Of a stretch of 64,000 nucleotides of DNA, positions 37,801 to 49,706 are shown piece after piece; position 1 is the stretch's first letter, and every line of letters starts with the position of its first letter. The notes beneath the pieces were generated by a model that searched no databases, was not told the DNA's origin, and was given only the letters and a program-made list of their open reading frames with translations. The position numbers and the translations under genes are program-made. Source of the DNA: Acanthaster planci (Eukaryota; Echinodermata; Asteroidea; Valvatida; Acanthasteridae); the NCBI RefSeq assembly GCF_001949145.1, contig NW_019091506.1, positions 152,279 to 216,278 of the forward strand. The letters run 5' to 3'.

Positions 37801-40800
37801 AGCGTGACCAAATCATCTCCAGATTGCCACGTTTCTTTTCTACCGTGTACTGCAAAAACAACTGTCTTCTTCTCTGAGCAGTTTCCATTCAGAAGGTTTA
37901 GATAATGTACTGATCAAAAAAACACCTGTCAGCAAAGTTTTGATGCTGTTGTGACATCCTCCTCTTTTTAATAAAATACATAAAAGGAGCAAAAAAAACG
38001 CTCTTAATTTTCTTCCTGGCTTTATTATGCCAGAACATGATAACCTTTCCATAAATCAACCATATATATCTATCAGACATATACAAATTATATTTTATAT
38101 TGATCACATTACCCCAACATTACACAGCACTACTCCACTCAAAAACCACCTTGGAAACAATGATGTACAGGAACGTGCTTCTTATTAACAAAGAAGTAAA
38201 TGTGTTTGGCACAATATTTGCAACTGACCACTTGAGACACTATCTTTGTAGGGGGGTGCATTCTACTGTTCATATTCAAAACTCACCAAGTCGAGTTGGC
38301 ATTTTGAGGCCACCGCATTTCTTCCAATAGATCCAGCAGGTGGCACAGAGACGACACTGCATGTTGGCAGGTCCCCAGGAATACCACTGATAAGAGGAAC
38401 TTGCTGTGAATAGCAGGAAACATGTGGATATCAGAATCTTGTACTGACTGCAGAAGTTGGTAAAATCCGGCGCAGACTGCATAAAACTGTGCTGATCAGA
38501 GATAAGAACTGATCACCGTACTTAGTGAAACTATTCAAAGACCAACACAGCAGTGAAAGACAGACAGACAGTCAGACTGACTGACTGACGGAGATCCTTA
38601 CCGTAGCAGCTTTCACAGGCCCTACAGCCAGGGGTGACCCCAGGGGGCATGCCTGGTGCCCCTCCTACACCCATCTGGCTTCCAAGAGTGATGTTGGGCT
38701 TGCTGGGGATCTGGTTGGGGTTGGGCTTGTTACTGTAAATAGACAAAACAAAAATATTTGGAGAAACAGTAGTATGACAGAGTACTTCAGCGTTTGTCGT
38801 GGGAGTGCAGATGAAGATGCTCAGTAATTTATTATAGAAAGCAGAAACTGATCTTCTTTCATCATAAATGTGAAACATCAAAAAGTGCCTGAAGTATCGA
38901 TCCTTTCTCAAAGTCAAAGATTCTGCTGGGATTGAAATGTCAGGCCAGCGGAAAGCTTAGATTTGTTATTTCACGCCGTGGCCACAGGGACCTTGGTAGG
39001 TGTGAGTAGGGTGGGTTAAGAAATGTCTTTGAGCCAGCAAAGTGGCTAATACCCCATGTTCAACTCAATCGGATGGTTCCATGAACTTGCTGCTCTGACA
39101 GAAGTTTCCAATCCCAAGGCCGAGTCAACCAATACCGAGACCTCCTACTTACTAGTTGGGGATGTAGACTTGCTTGAGTTTGCTCTCTGCCTCGGCCGCC
39201 TTGAGACGTTTCTGCTGGACGTAGCGATCTGTGGTCTTCCACATGTAGTAATACTCTACTATGCTCTTCAGTGTTTTCCAAGGGAGCTGCAAGTGGGCAG
39301 GTGTTACATAATAATCAGGACTCTGCTTTTAAATGGGTTCAGATGATGTCAAAATGAAAGATGGACCAAGAATCGGGAAAGTTACCGGTCACATGAATAC
39401 TGGAAGTACACTGTACTCATGCAGTCACTGGAAAGAATGTTGCTTCATTCACCTACTTTCAAAAACACTGCCGGATGTAAATTGCAAATCTGACTCAATC
39501 AGACTGACAAAAACAAGAGAGCCCTCAACTGAGTTAACAACTTACAAAGTCTTGTCTGATGTCATTGAAGTCCTTGCCGTATTTCTCCAGGGCTTCTTCA
39601 AAGAGGTTGGCCTCAGAGGCGGACCATTCCTCCAGCTGGTCATGGCAGATGACCGGCCCCCCGGTGGGAACCAGGGCTGAGACTGCCTTGGTGATCTCGT
39701 AGCCTTGGCTGTGCAGCATGTCCATGGCATGGAACTGGCAGGAAAAGGAAAGATGACTTTGTATTTGCAAGGGAAGTGAATGACGACAATACGTGCTTAA
39801 CTCTAACGGATAGTTGGTAGAGAAAGGTTCACAAAAACGTCAAGTGAAATGGTTTATCAGGACGGGCTTGGTGAAGAAATAGTCCCTAGGCAGTGGAAAC
39901 AAGAGAGACGGATGGACGCTTGGCACTGCACACCGTCGCTCACATGCATTTGCCTGTGAAAATGCTGTAAGTGTGAGCATAACATACAGATGAAATTTGA
40001 TTGAGTACACTCCAAGTGCACTCATGTATTGTCTGCCACACACCAGTTCTTGCACTAGGCCAAAGCTGCAAGCTGTTCTCACAGAGTCCACATCCTGTCC
40101 ATGGATTTTTGTACAGTTTGATGCTGACGGTTTAAAGCGTTTTGAAATACATGCCACTACTACACAATTTAAAAGTCTTCTAAAATGGTGTGTGTAATGT
40201 GTGGGCAATTCCAGAAATTAGGGGTCCATTTTTTTGATGTCCCTGTCACATCTGACAAATGATTTTGTCAGTTCAGAACACATTTTCTAATATCCAAGAG
40301 TGAGAAATTAATGCAAATTCCCTGCAAAACAAACGTAATAGTTTGAGATCAAATGCCGGTGATATTTCCATGTCAAATAACAAAGGTCAAATGTAACAGG
40401 GACACAAAAATGTCACACTTTTGGACCCCTAATTTCTGTAATTAACCATATCAACTGTAAATGTCTTAAATCTTTTCACAGGAACTTCTTCAAAGCGAAC
40501 ACGATGGGTAAGGTCACGAGGGAGGGTGCAGCAGTTGAATCCAAGAAAGAACTGACTGGCTGTATGGGCAACTGTGACGTGTGGTGCCTCAAGCACGGTG
40601 CTCATCGCTTGAGTCGACAAATTGGCTGACAGACTTTTCATACCCTGACACTTTAAGTGACACACACATCAAACTCAGTGAAGAAACATGGTGCCAAACT
40701 CACCAGTGTGATATCCCTTGATGCTGCCGCAGCACTCATATGGAGGCTAGGTTGACGGACTGAACTGCTGCAGTCTAGAGCTCGACCAAATGTACCAACA

Positions 40801-43800
40801 GACCTGTTAGTGAAAAGAAAATTGGGTTTGGAATGACATAACACTGGGACAACTCGGGGACGGCAAGTTCAAGACACACTTTCTTGATTGTTGCCTTGTG
40901 GAATTGCTGTTTAAATCGACAGATCCATTTGCACTCTTTGTAGCTTTCTGCTTCAACAACCTCTGGTGTGGGGAGACAATGGGTGAATGAGAGAGACAAT
41001 TTGACATCAGCCATGAGGTCTCCTAGCCCATGTGGGAGGACCTGCCTATTAACCCTCCTATGCTGAAGTCACTCTTTGGGTCAATTAATCAGCTGCACAA
41101 AGCTGCACAGCTGTGTCGTGTTGTGCACTGCACCAACTATCCTACACAGGAATATCAGATTGCACGCTGTCCAACAACTGTGCTTCACTGTTTCATGTGC
41201 ATGATTGTGCTATAAGCCAAATGCAGTAAAGAGGACTGCACAAAAGATCCTGTGTCATTTTACGCCGGCAACCAACTGTATGCACAATGAACCTATGCAT
41301 ATTTGTGTTCCATGTAAAAAATACATGCACAAGAGTGACTGTTGGCATTCATGCATATCTGTGCTGTTAAACCATAGGAGGGTTCACCACCGATATCTGC
41401 CATGAGAAGGCTGTGTGATGACGAAAGCAGGTTGGCATTCTAAGACTTACGGTAAAGATGATGGACACTATAAGAACACATGAGACACCAGTATCACACG
41501 ACAATCAGATGTTCATAGGGCTAGTTCTTGAGATTTTTGTGTTACTATCAAGCTTTGTTTGACCATTTCCAAGTGATCAAAAGTGCTCTACTGTCATAGA
41601 TTTTTGAAGACTGGGGTGAAATTATGATACTGTACATGGGCACTCTTATCCGTGCTTGAGCTTATCTGTGCTTAGGGTTAAAACAAATAATGCCACTACA
41701 TACCTTGCTAAGATTAGGAACTGGTCAATCTGACGATCATGGAGGCTGTGGTCTGGGTGCCAGACTTTAGTCTCTAGTTTAGCCAAATCTCGGTTGTCCC
41801 CCTCATCTGGAAACAGGTAATCGACGATCAAAAGAAAACAGGTTGAAAATTAAGCCAACAAATGCAAAACCAGGGCTCAGGAGAGAACCACCATGCTAGG
41901 TTTCTCAGTTTATGCCTGGCTTTACCGCAACAGTTATGATTCATGAAGAAGCAAATGTGGTACTCTAACTCAACATGTACACAGCGAAGCCTGTCGTAGA
42001 CCACTTTTAGGATAACCACTACACTACATGGCTGTTAGCAAAGCCACATTCCAAATCACAATGACCTTCCCTGATTGAGATATCCAATTGGCTTACTTTA
42101 ACCTTAAACAAAAACAAAACATAATGGTTTATGAGGAAATTGGGTTTTTCAAACTTCAACAGTCATCTTCCCCTCTTGATGACTTCGACTACATGAGAGC
42201 AAAAACCTATGACATTCCCATTGGAACTTGGTTTTGATGGGCTCTTCATCATTTTGTAATTACAAAAATGGCTGTAGTGTCTTTTGGATCACATTATGAA
42301 ATTATCAAGCTGACTAGGCACCGCTACACTGGTGACCTACCTTCGACAAGCATTGATGCAATCTCTGCCTGGTAGCGGGGACCGACGCGGATCTCACCCT
42401 TATCAGCCAAGAGGGTTTTTTGCTGGGGGTCATAGACCAAGGAATAGAAGAAAGCATCCTGAAAGAGAATACATGGGCCAGGAGGGAAGTGAAAGACTAT
42501 ATTGAGAAATTAAAGTTACGTCAAGTGTGTCACCACATTTTGTTTGCAGTTGGAACAGAAAGTTACGTTTGTTTTCTATCTGAAAGGAAAAATACATTCC
42601 ATTTTGAACAACGGACACAAAAAGCGGACAGAAATGCTTGGCTGTAGTTCCAATTGTTCATGGAACCTACTCACTGCTCTTCTTCCAGTGGGATAAACAT
42701 GACTAAGATTTTTCACAGATTAATTTTCAATGAATCAAAAATGTCCTGAAAATGGCACGACATGTACGTGGACTTTCATGCTGCAAAATGCTTAGAACTC
42801 TTCCATGTTATTTCTAAAGTATACTTTATTCAGCAGCAGTGTTGCAGTAGAGACCATCCCGAAACAGGACACTAGACTAGACGCGAGACCATTCACAGAA
42901 TGGGTCACTAAAGTAGTGACAAGGAACACGATGAACGATGACAAAGAAATGAAGTACTGGCCCAACAGGGAAAGAGGCCATCTCTCTTGAGGTCGTCCTT
43001 TTCACGTTCATGTCTTCTTGCTGACGCAAGTGTGCTTCAAACATGACAGTTGAAATTACAAACCTCTTTGGACAGATACGAAAGGAGAGACTCTGTCTCA
43101 TTCAGCAAGGTGACAGTGCACTTCCCCCGGATGTGGGTCGCTGGCAGCGTCTCCAGCTGGCGTGACAGGAAGAGCTCCCGATGCTTCAGCTGGTGGCGCT
43201 GTTTCTCCGACAACTCCTCCAGGGTCTCCTCTTGTTCATCTTCGAGGGCCACTGGAAAGACAATGAGAAATATCAATTCATGACGACAACGATGCCTGCG
43301 GCCCACAAGGCCTGTGCTTCTTACCAGGCAGAGTCGCAGAGATGTGAACTGGCAGGACGAAAACAAATTCCAAAGAAATGTAGAGACATTGAACATGGTG
43401 AAAAAACTTAGACAATATGCCTAAATGGTAAAAATAATAATCTCCACATGAGTCAGCCTGTGATGGATTTGACAGGCAGACCTTGCACATATGTATTTGT
43501 TCCCCAATGACTGTTGATGTACTTCATTTGGGCATATATACTGCTGAACAACCAACCTGGCTGATTTCCAATATCTAAGTGAATTAATGCTTTTTATATC
43601 TTTAACTGTAGGGTTTGAAGCAAATCAAAGAAACACTTAAAAGAAAGCTAAATTACCCTGGAAGTGTTCACTTTGATACTAGTTTTGGACACGATACTGC
43701 TGTTGTCTTCATGTTCAGTACATACAAACAAGATGTATTCCGCTACACTTCATAAGGACGACTGTTTGCAGGTTCATTCTAAAGTAATTTTGCAGCTTAA

Positions 43801-46697
43801 ATGGCAAAAAGGTTTGACCAGCACTGAGGCTGTTTTTGGTGTCCTTACTTATGCATATATGTATGCATTTCTTGCATATTCATGTGTATATAATTGTCAA
43901 CAGATTTCATTTTACCACAGAGAACGGACTCACAAAGACAACAGAATGTTTTTCCTGCTCTCTGAGGCTAGTCCTTTGCTCAATTCTGTTTATGTCTATG
44001 ATTAGTCTATGGGCGAGTATTATGTTAAGGGAATAAATACGTGCTAGGACGGTCTTACAAATTCTGGTGTCAGGAAAATGGATGCTGCTAATGGCCAAAG
44101 CCAAAGGCGAGGGACATAATCAGCATCCCTTTTCCTGACAGGGTATAAAATGAAGGTTTAACACCTGCCAGTCACATATTTATTCCCATTCTTAAATAAG
44201 TTTTGAGTAAGAAACTCAAATAAAGTTAGTTAATTACAAATTTCAAAGGATTTTTATTTTTACAATTTTACTTCACTTTTTGGCATCACCCTCTAGCAAT
44301 ATTATGGTCTGAGCCTCTCATAAGTAGTCATTGACACTCTCTTTAACTGGAGATTGGCATGCGTGTGGTATATATTACAGGAGGTGGTGCAGAACATGAT
44401 GAGCCAGTGGTGAGAGACATCATCAGTGTCCTGAGCTGGTCTTTAATGAATGTTTGAGACCAAGAACATAACCATTCCCATTCATGAAATCCTCCAGAGT
44501 CGGAAAGTCAAAAGAAGTTTCAAACTGTGAATTACCAACGATTTTGTTCAACAAATTTTTCAAACAACCATCTCACCATGCGGCGGCATGTGCCTCCCAT
44601 GAGCTGGTTCCTTATCAACCATTAAGGACTGGCCGTGTGACAGGCTCTTAACCAAATTGGCTAAACTGTCATAGATATTCCTGAATACTCGATCATACGC
44701 ATAATAGGAAACGCCATGTCTCTCCCTCCATAGTACGACAAACAGTGGCTACATGCCTGTGTATCATTTGTGTCTAATACGTGTACCAAGTGTTCTGTTG
44801 CACCATTAAAGGGGGCCATCCGGAAGGTCAAGAAATAACGGTGGTGTATTTATCTGTTCATGTACTTGCACATGTGCATGAACATGCACGTGCACCTCCA
44901 TCCATACATAGCATACACATTAACAATGCCACAAATATTCTTCTAAAAATGCCAAGAGTATCATCTTCCGAGTTGCTTACAAGCATGCTTATCAGCTAGC
45001 TGGATGAGGGAGCTTGGAATGTCTCTTCTCCTGTAGAAACAGACAACTTTGGCTTCCACATTTCCGCTTGCGGTCTGGCAAAGATAACATTAAAAGAATC
45101 AGTGACAATATTCCTTCAAAGTGCTTCGAAAATAAGTGTAACATTTGAGGAGCTGTTTTAAAGTGGTAAGAGTTAATCATAATAGAAGTTTTACAGGCAT
45201 TGAAAGGATTCTGCAGTTGCATTGCCATCTTCGACAGAACTTTTTGGGGCCATATTCGGTTTTCAACCACTCACCGATGTCTACCATAGAGAGGGGTGAA
45301 GCCTGAATGGTATTACACACATAAATCACTGTTTTGTGCTGAATTGTAGTCAATCAAGCCCTCGGAAGTCCTTGCAAGTCAAACACAAACCATCCAGTCT
45401 CTGGTTACGAGATGTTAACATGAACTTTGACAAAGACACTGTTAACAACTACGAGATTTATGATTGGATAAGATTACGTGTTGAGGGGTCTAGCTTACTT
45501 GATGGACTTGTGGCAGACTCGTCTACAATAACTCTGACTTTTTTAACATTTTGTATAACCACAACCTTCGCAACAAAGGCATCACTCTGCAATAATGTAA
45601 TGTACTTTGACCAACCTTGTTCAGTTCTTCAATTCGTCGAATCAGGTACGGCTGTGAAGATGATGTCTCAAAATACACGTAATCTGGAAACAAAAGAAAT
45701 GGAAACTCATAGAGTTTTGTCAACATTGTAAAACCTTTTTTTTTTTAATTATCCTTTGATACTTATGCAATGTGGCTGCTCTGATGAAACCTAGGGTTGA
45801 GCTTGACATGCTCCGTCGTCAAGCCTAAGGCTAAAGCCCGTCTTCAGTTACTGCAACACTTCAAACGAAAGTCAATTAACTTTTAAATTTTGTTTGTCAG
45901 AACATATGTAATACAGAACTGCTGCAAACTGCTTGCTGACTACAGTGACCTCAATACATATCACAAAATATGGAGGGCCTGATGTTTCGATCCTAGCAGA
46001 ATCTTTCTCAAAGGCAAAAATAAGATTTTGTTTTTCATTAGAATCAAATGAAGAATGTCAACTGTTATGACTGTTCATTTTTGACACCAAACTGTAACTG
46101 GGTGTCATACGTTGTCCAACTTGACATGCATGTTCAGTGCTGTGCCAGTAAATTCCTGTTGGTGTCAGTGTTAGGGGCCTACAAAATAATTAGGAACTAG
46201 TTCCCAATATGCACCGTCTTTGTTACAAATCAAGAAATTTAAGTCAAATGCACATTCGTATAAACTATATGAACCAATGCAGGGGCATATGAAATTAAAA
46301 CAGCATGAGTTATTAAAGATGGTGGGCCTACGTGTGTTTACACTTTATTTGCCTCCCACTCTCAAGGTCGTGACTCCGCCCAAAATGTGACAAGACTTGA
46401 ACTTAACTTCCCTTCGGAAGTAACTTCAGGCCATTTTAAAAACAACATTTGGGAACCAGGAAAACTACAGGAATCACAGATCGAATGACAAAAAGCCAAC
46501 GAAGTCATGACGAGTGCATTTGTCCATTGCGCGCCAGCGTCGCAGGCAGGACAAGCGGCCATTACAGATTACGGAACACGCGCGTAGCTGCAGCGCTGAG
46601 GTCGGCCTTCTGAACGTTCCCAAATACTGAACGACAAAAACGCACTACAAACAGACAGGTTTTCCTTACCTCCAACCCGATACATGTTAGCTGCCAT
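31879..46697 (-). CDS. MTA: Metastasis-associated protein (MTA1/2/3 orthologue), NuRD subunit, 19 exons, 735 aa
   Basis: MTA proteins scaffold the NuRD complex: they activate HDAC1/2 through ELM2-SANT and recruit RBBP4/7. Exons, 5' to 3': 46670-46697, 45616-45683, 44981-45074, 43064-43251, 42341-42458, 41704-41806, 40704-40803, 39546-39734, 39153-39286, 38602-38732, 38287-38403, 37623-37729, 36573-36801, 35411-35536, 34740-34895, 34427-34480, 33965-34008, 33486-33580, 31879-32005. Phases agree throughout. BAH domain about residues 1-160 ([15 protein letters not shown]), ELM2 about 161-270, SANT about 268-320 ([20 protein letters not shown]), GATA-type finger about 379-412 (CESC...CRLCATC), C2H2 finger 452-475, RBBP4/7-binding motifs at 517-526 ([10 protein letters not shown]) and 706-714 (KRLARRPWK), and a C-terminal ETIVID tail. 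The invertebrate gene is probably single-copy and corresponds to all vertebrate MTAs. Confidence 0.96.
32333..32460. mobile_element. Palindromic MITE, copy 1 (MTA intron)
   Basis: ATTCACAATAGTGCG at the left and GCACTACTGTGAAT at the right are inverted. Inside, both arms carry AGTTTGCAACGCGTTGACCA-type sequence and TCGACAGATTTTGCGCA. It is the same family as 36072-36226. Confidence 0.75.
32787..32812 (+). mobile_element. Left end of a third TTAA element, degraded
   Basis: TTAACCACTTCATGCCGGGC matches the left ends at 7581 and 18084 with a few changes. A right end could not be placed; CAGCCCGGCATTAGG near 33320 is a weak candidate. Confidence 0.45.
36072..36226. mobile_element. Palindromic MITE, copy 2 (MTA intron)
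   Basis: Left arm TTCACACTAGTGCGCC...AAGAGTTTGCAA...CCAATCATAA...TTTGTCGA is repeated in reverse complement on the right up to 36226, nearly the full length, with about 25 bp in between. No coding content. Confidence 0.85.
36573..37729 (-). other. MTA: MTA exons 12-13: C2H2 finger and first RBBP4/7 site
   Basis: Exon 12 (37623-37729) ends with CTISGCGK and exon 13 (36573-36801) starts [16 protein letters not shown]. The join makes a standard C-x4-C-x12-H-x4-H finger (C452, C457, H470, H475) split by a phase-0 intron. Vertebrate MTA1-3 carry no such finger at this place as I know them. The following block [15 protein letters not shown]...[12 protein letters not shown] is the conserved MTA linker. 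Confidence 0.85.
38900..38951 (-). repeat. Dispersed repeat (AGGGCCTGACGTTTCGGTCC family), inverted copy
   Basis: Read on the minus strand: GGCCTGACATTTCAATCC, then AGCAGAATCTTTGACTTTGAG, matching 29341 and 45963 with several differences. It lies in the MTA intron upstream of exon 10. Confidence 0.65.
45963..46019 (+). repeat. Dispersed repeat (AGGGCCTGACGTTTCGGTCC family), copy 2
   Basis: AAAATATGGAGGGCCTGATG followed by CAGAATCTTTCTCAAAGGCA, about 90% like 29341-29397. It lies in the first MTA intron. Confidence 0.75.
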
Positions 46698-49600
46698 GGC
46701 AACACTGTTGTTACAGACACTATATACTTGATCTTAGGAGCATTTCAACGGCTTGGGAAGGGGGAAATGTCGTCGGTCAGTCCGTCAACCCCTCACTTCT
46801 TTACCCTAAACCGTACCAACGCGTTCCCTGCGCATTAACGGCGTGTACATTGTACGAACGTATTCTATGAATCAAACGATGAGGGCGCTATCGTATAAGC
46901 TTCAAATGCAAACAATGCACCAGACAAAGACCAGCCACGCATGGACCTTTTGACTTGGAACACATAAAGACAATAGAAGAAATTGCGTGAAAAAAATTAA
47001 CTCTCCCTGAACTGGTAATTAATTAAATGACCACACTTTCGAGAATGAAAAGATTTACAATTCATTCACCAATTCGAGGTCCAATTTCCTGAACATTCAG
47101 ACTGAAAAGCCCAACCCCAATCGCAACAATCGCCATGCAACTGGAAAACAAACCCCGCTGTTGCTCTTTGAAGGGTTACAGAGAAAAGTATGGTACACCA
47201 TAGAGCTACAACCCAGCTGCGGTAAAGCGTTTAGTTCTGTCAATCAATGCACGTTACACGTATTCGTGCACGCGGGGATGAGTTGCCACTGGAAGTGTGG
47301 AACAATCGTCGCGTGACCTCAGTCATAGTGAAGCTGCAACCAGCCCATACCAGCCTGAGACGAAGTCCCCTTTTCCCCGGGCGCCAGTATCCCCCCAACC
47401 TCCAGGATTTCCGCTTATAGACGCAAGGTAACAAGAAAAGAGATAAATCAGTCAAGGGTTATAAATTAAAGTGTGGGTCACATTAAATTAACCCACATCT
47501 GAACATCCTTCCTACCCCAACAGTGCACTGCCACTATGGCATCGAAAAGATATGCGTTTTCCAAGATACCCGCGTCCATAAGTCAGAATGCCATGCAATG
47601 CCGAGTTGAGCTGAACTTCAAATTTTCTTTCCTCGAATTCTGTGTTAAAGAATTTTTCAATTTCCCCAATACAGGTTGCTGTTGCTGTCTATTTATGTGA
47701 TTCAATCAATGCTTAATTGTGAAGCTTACGATTTTAGGAAGATGCCCGTTGCCCCCTGGATCCGGATCCCCCAGTGAATAAAGGAAATGATAATTGTTAA
47801 TGTTTAGCAGCAACTACTATGTCGATAAATCACTTGTAAAATTACTGAGCGCTACACCGAGGCCTCCCTTAGTGATAACGTATAAACCCATGTTACTGAA
47901 AGGTCCAAATGTATCCGGAAGTCAAATCAGATTCGTCTTCCGATTAAAAAAAAACTGACAGAAGGGCCATCCCGGCACGTCCTTATTTTTACACGAATGC
48001 TATTTATGCGCAAGCTTTGAATTCCAAACTACCCAGATGGGGATGATATGTCTGTCTATTATAACTTACACTCCACATATTATGGCTAGACGAAGTGCAT
48101 GAACAGTCAAGCCTTGGTTTTACTCATCAATCTTAGACAGGTAGATCGGATGTCAAAGACTTGACGTAGAAACAATAGAGCCCAAACGATGGGAATAGTG
48201 GTCCCTATGCACCTGTGTCATCAACGGCCTGGCAACTTATCCAGATAGGGTACGTCTAATAATTTAAACTACGAAAAAGGAAAGAACACGTTGACCGGTA
48301 ATGCGCATGACTTCGCATAGAACCGTGGGAACAATGACAACTCCGTCGCGTGAGACTTGGGACATGCCGGGGCATCGGAGGAAGAAAAACAAGGGGACAT
48401 CTGCCCACTGGAAAGAAATAACAAAAATATGGATGATATGGAATTAGAATCATCAAATTTACTCTGAAAAAAATAAAAGCTGACCCCCTCCCGCTGTGGT
48501 TTTTTTTTTTGGCTGATGACTGTTCCTCACCCGGATATCCCCTAGCCAAAATAGGTTTCCCGGAAAAATTCCTGGCGACGCCCGTGATTGGGAGTCTCAG
48601 TTATAGAAAGAAACCATAATTTTTTTCATTCCAAGTATAATAACTATTAAGGTGCATTCGTGTTTGCTACTCTGTTAACTCCGAGTGGAGCTAAATGGTA
48701 CATGTGCATTACACTCGGATCGATCGTAGGCCCTATATTCTGCTAGATTGAGAGCACACCGGCGACTCGGTACTCCTGCCGTTCGTGCGCTCGAGAGTAC
48801 GGTGACTCGTGTTAACACATATGCATGCTCGAACGCACCGGTATAGGGCCTGAAAGTTGACCCCTGATGGCGCGCTTCCGGAACCCTTGGATAGGAAAAA
48901 TAACGTGTAAAGATGATAGAATTTGTAATATTTCTTCGTTAGTTTCTTCGTTAAAAAAATTCATCTTGGAAAAAGGGCTTTGGAAAATATTTGCTAGTAT
49001 ATCAATTTATAGAACCTGAAAAATTACCGGATCTAAAAGAGAAAATTCCTTCCAAAAATTGACCCATCACTTCCGAAAGTCTGAAATACACGAAGAACAG
49101 TGTAATATGGCAGTCTCGTACGCAGATGAACATTTACGGTTTGAAATTTTATGGTAGTCTGTGGGTAAAAGCCGAAATGAACACATATCAAAATATTTTA
49201 CCGCCTTTGACAGTTTATAAGGTAATAAACATACTTTTACGAAAGATTCTTATATTGTATCTAACCCTTGCTGACAACAACTGCGTGACGTCAACTCAAC
49301 GGAACTTCTGGAACCCACCGACTGCAGGTAGGTAAATTTTGGCAAGGTTGTACAATTTCGTTTTCAAGAAATCACGGCGAGTAAAAGCAAACGTGCACGA
49401 ACAAGGAGACCTAGGTACGACATCGCCGGACGTGAAAGGTCATTAATAAAAATCGTTTTTTTACCCATCTCCAGGTGACTTTTCCTAAATATTACTTGAG
49501 GAAGACAAAGGTAAATTCTAACATGAGTGTTTCATGGGGTGGTTTCAGTAAGAAATTATTTTTCCAAAATTTATCGAACGTGATGGGACGGCCCGATGTA

Positions 49601-49706
49601 AAATCCCCATAGGCAGACCGCGCAAGGGTTCCAGAAGCTCGCTGCGTGACCTTTTACTTTTAGCCTCTACTGTCTTGAATACTGGTTTTTTACTGACACA
49701 GAAAGA
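46698..49706. other. MTA 5' flank and spacer, no gene seen
   Basis: The MTA promoter should lie just above 46697, where CpG words become more common (for example around 46510-46620 and 46800-46870). Poly-A/T patches occur near 47945 and 48500. A weak inverted pair AGGCCCTATA/TATAGGGCC spans 48730-48852. No supported coding exon. Confidence 0.45.

Noticed and set aside
49126-49335. Plus-strand frame of 69 codons ending near a GGTAGGT donor-like word
   Set aside because: No recognisable protein, and nothing downstream to splice to.
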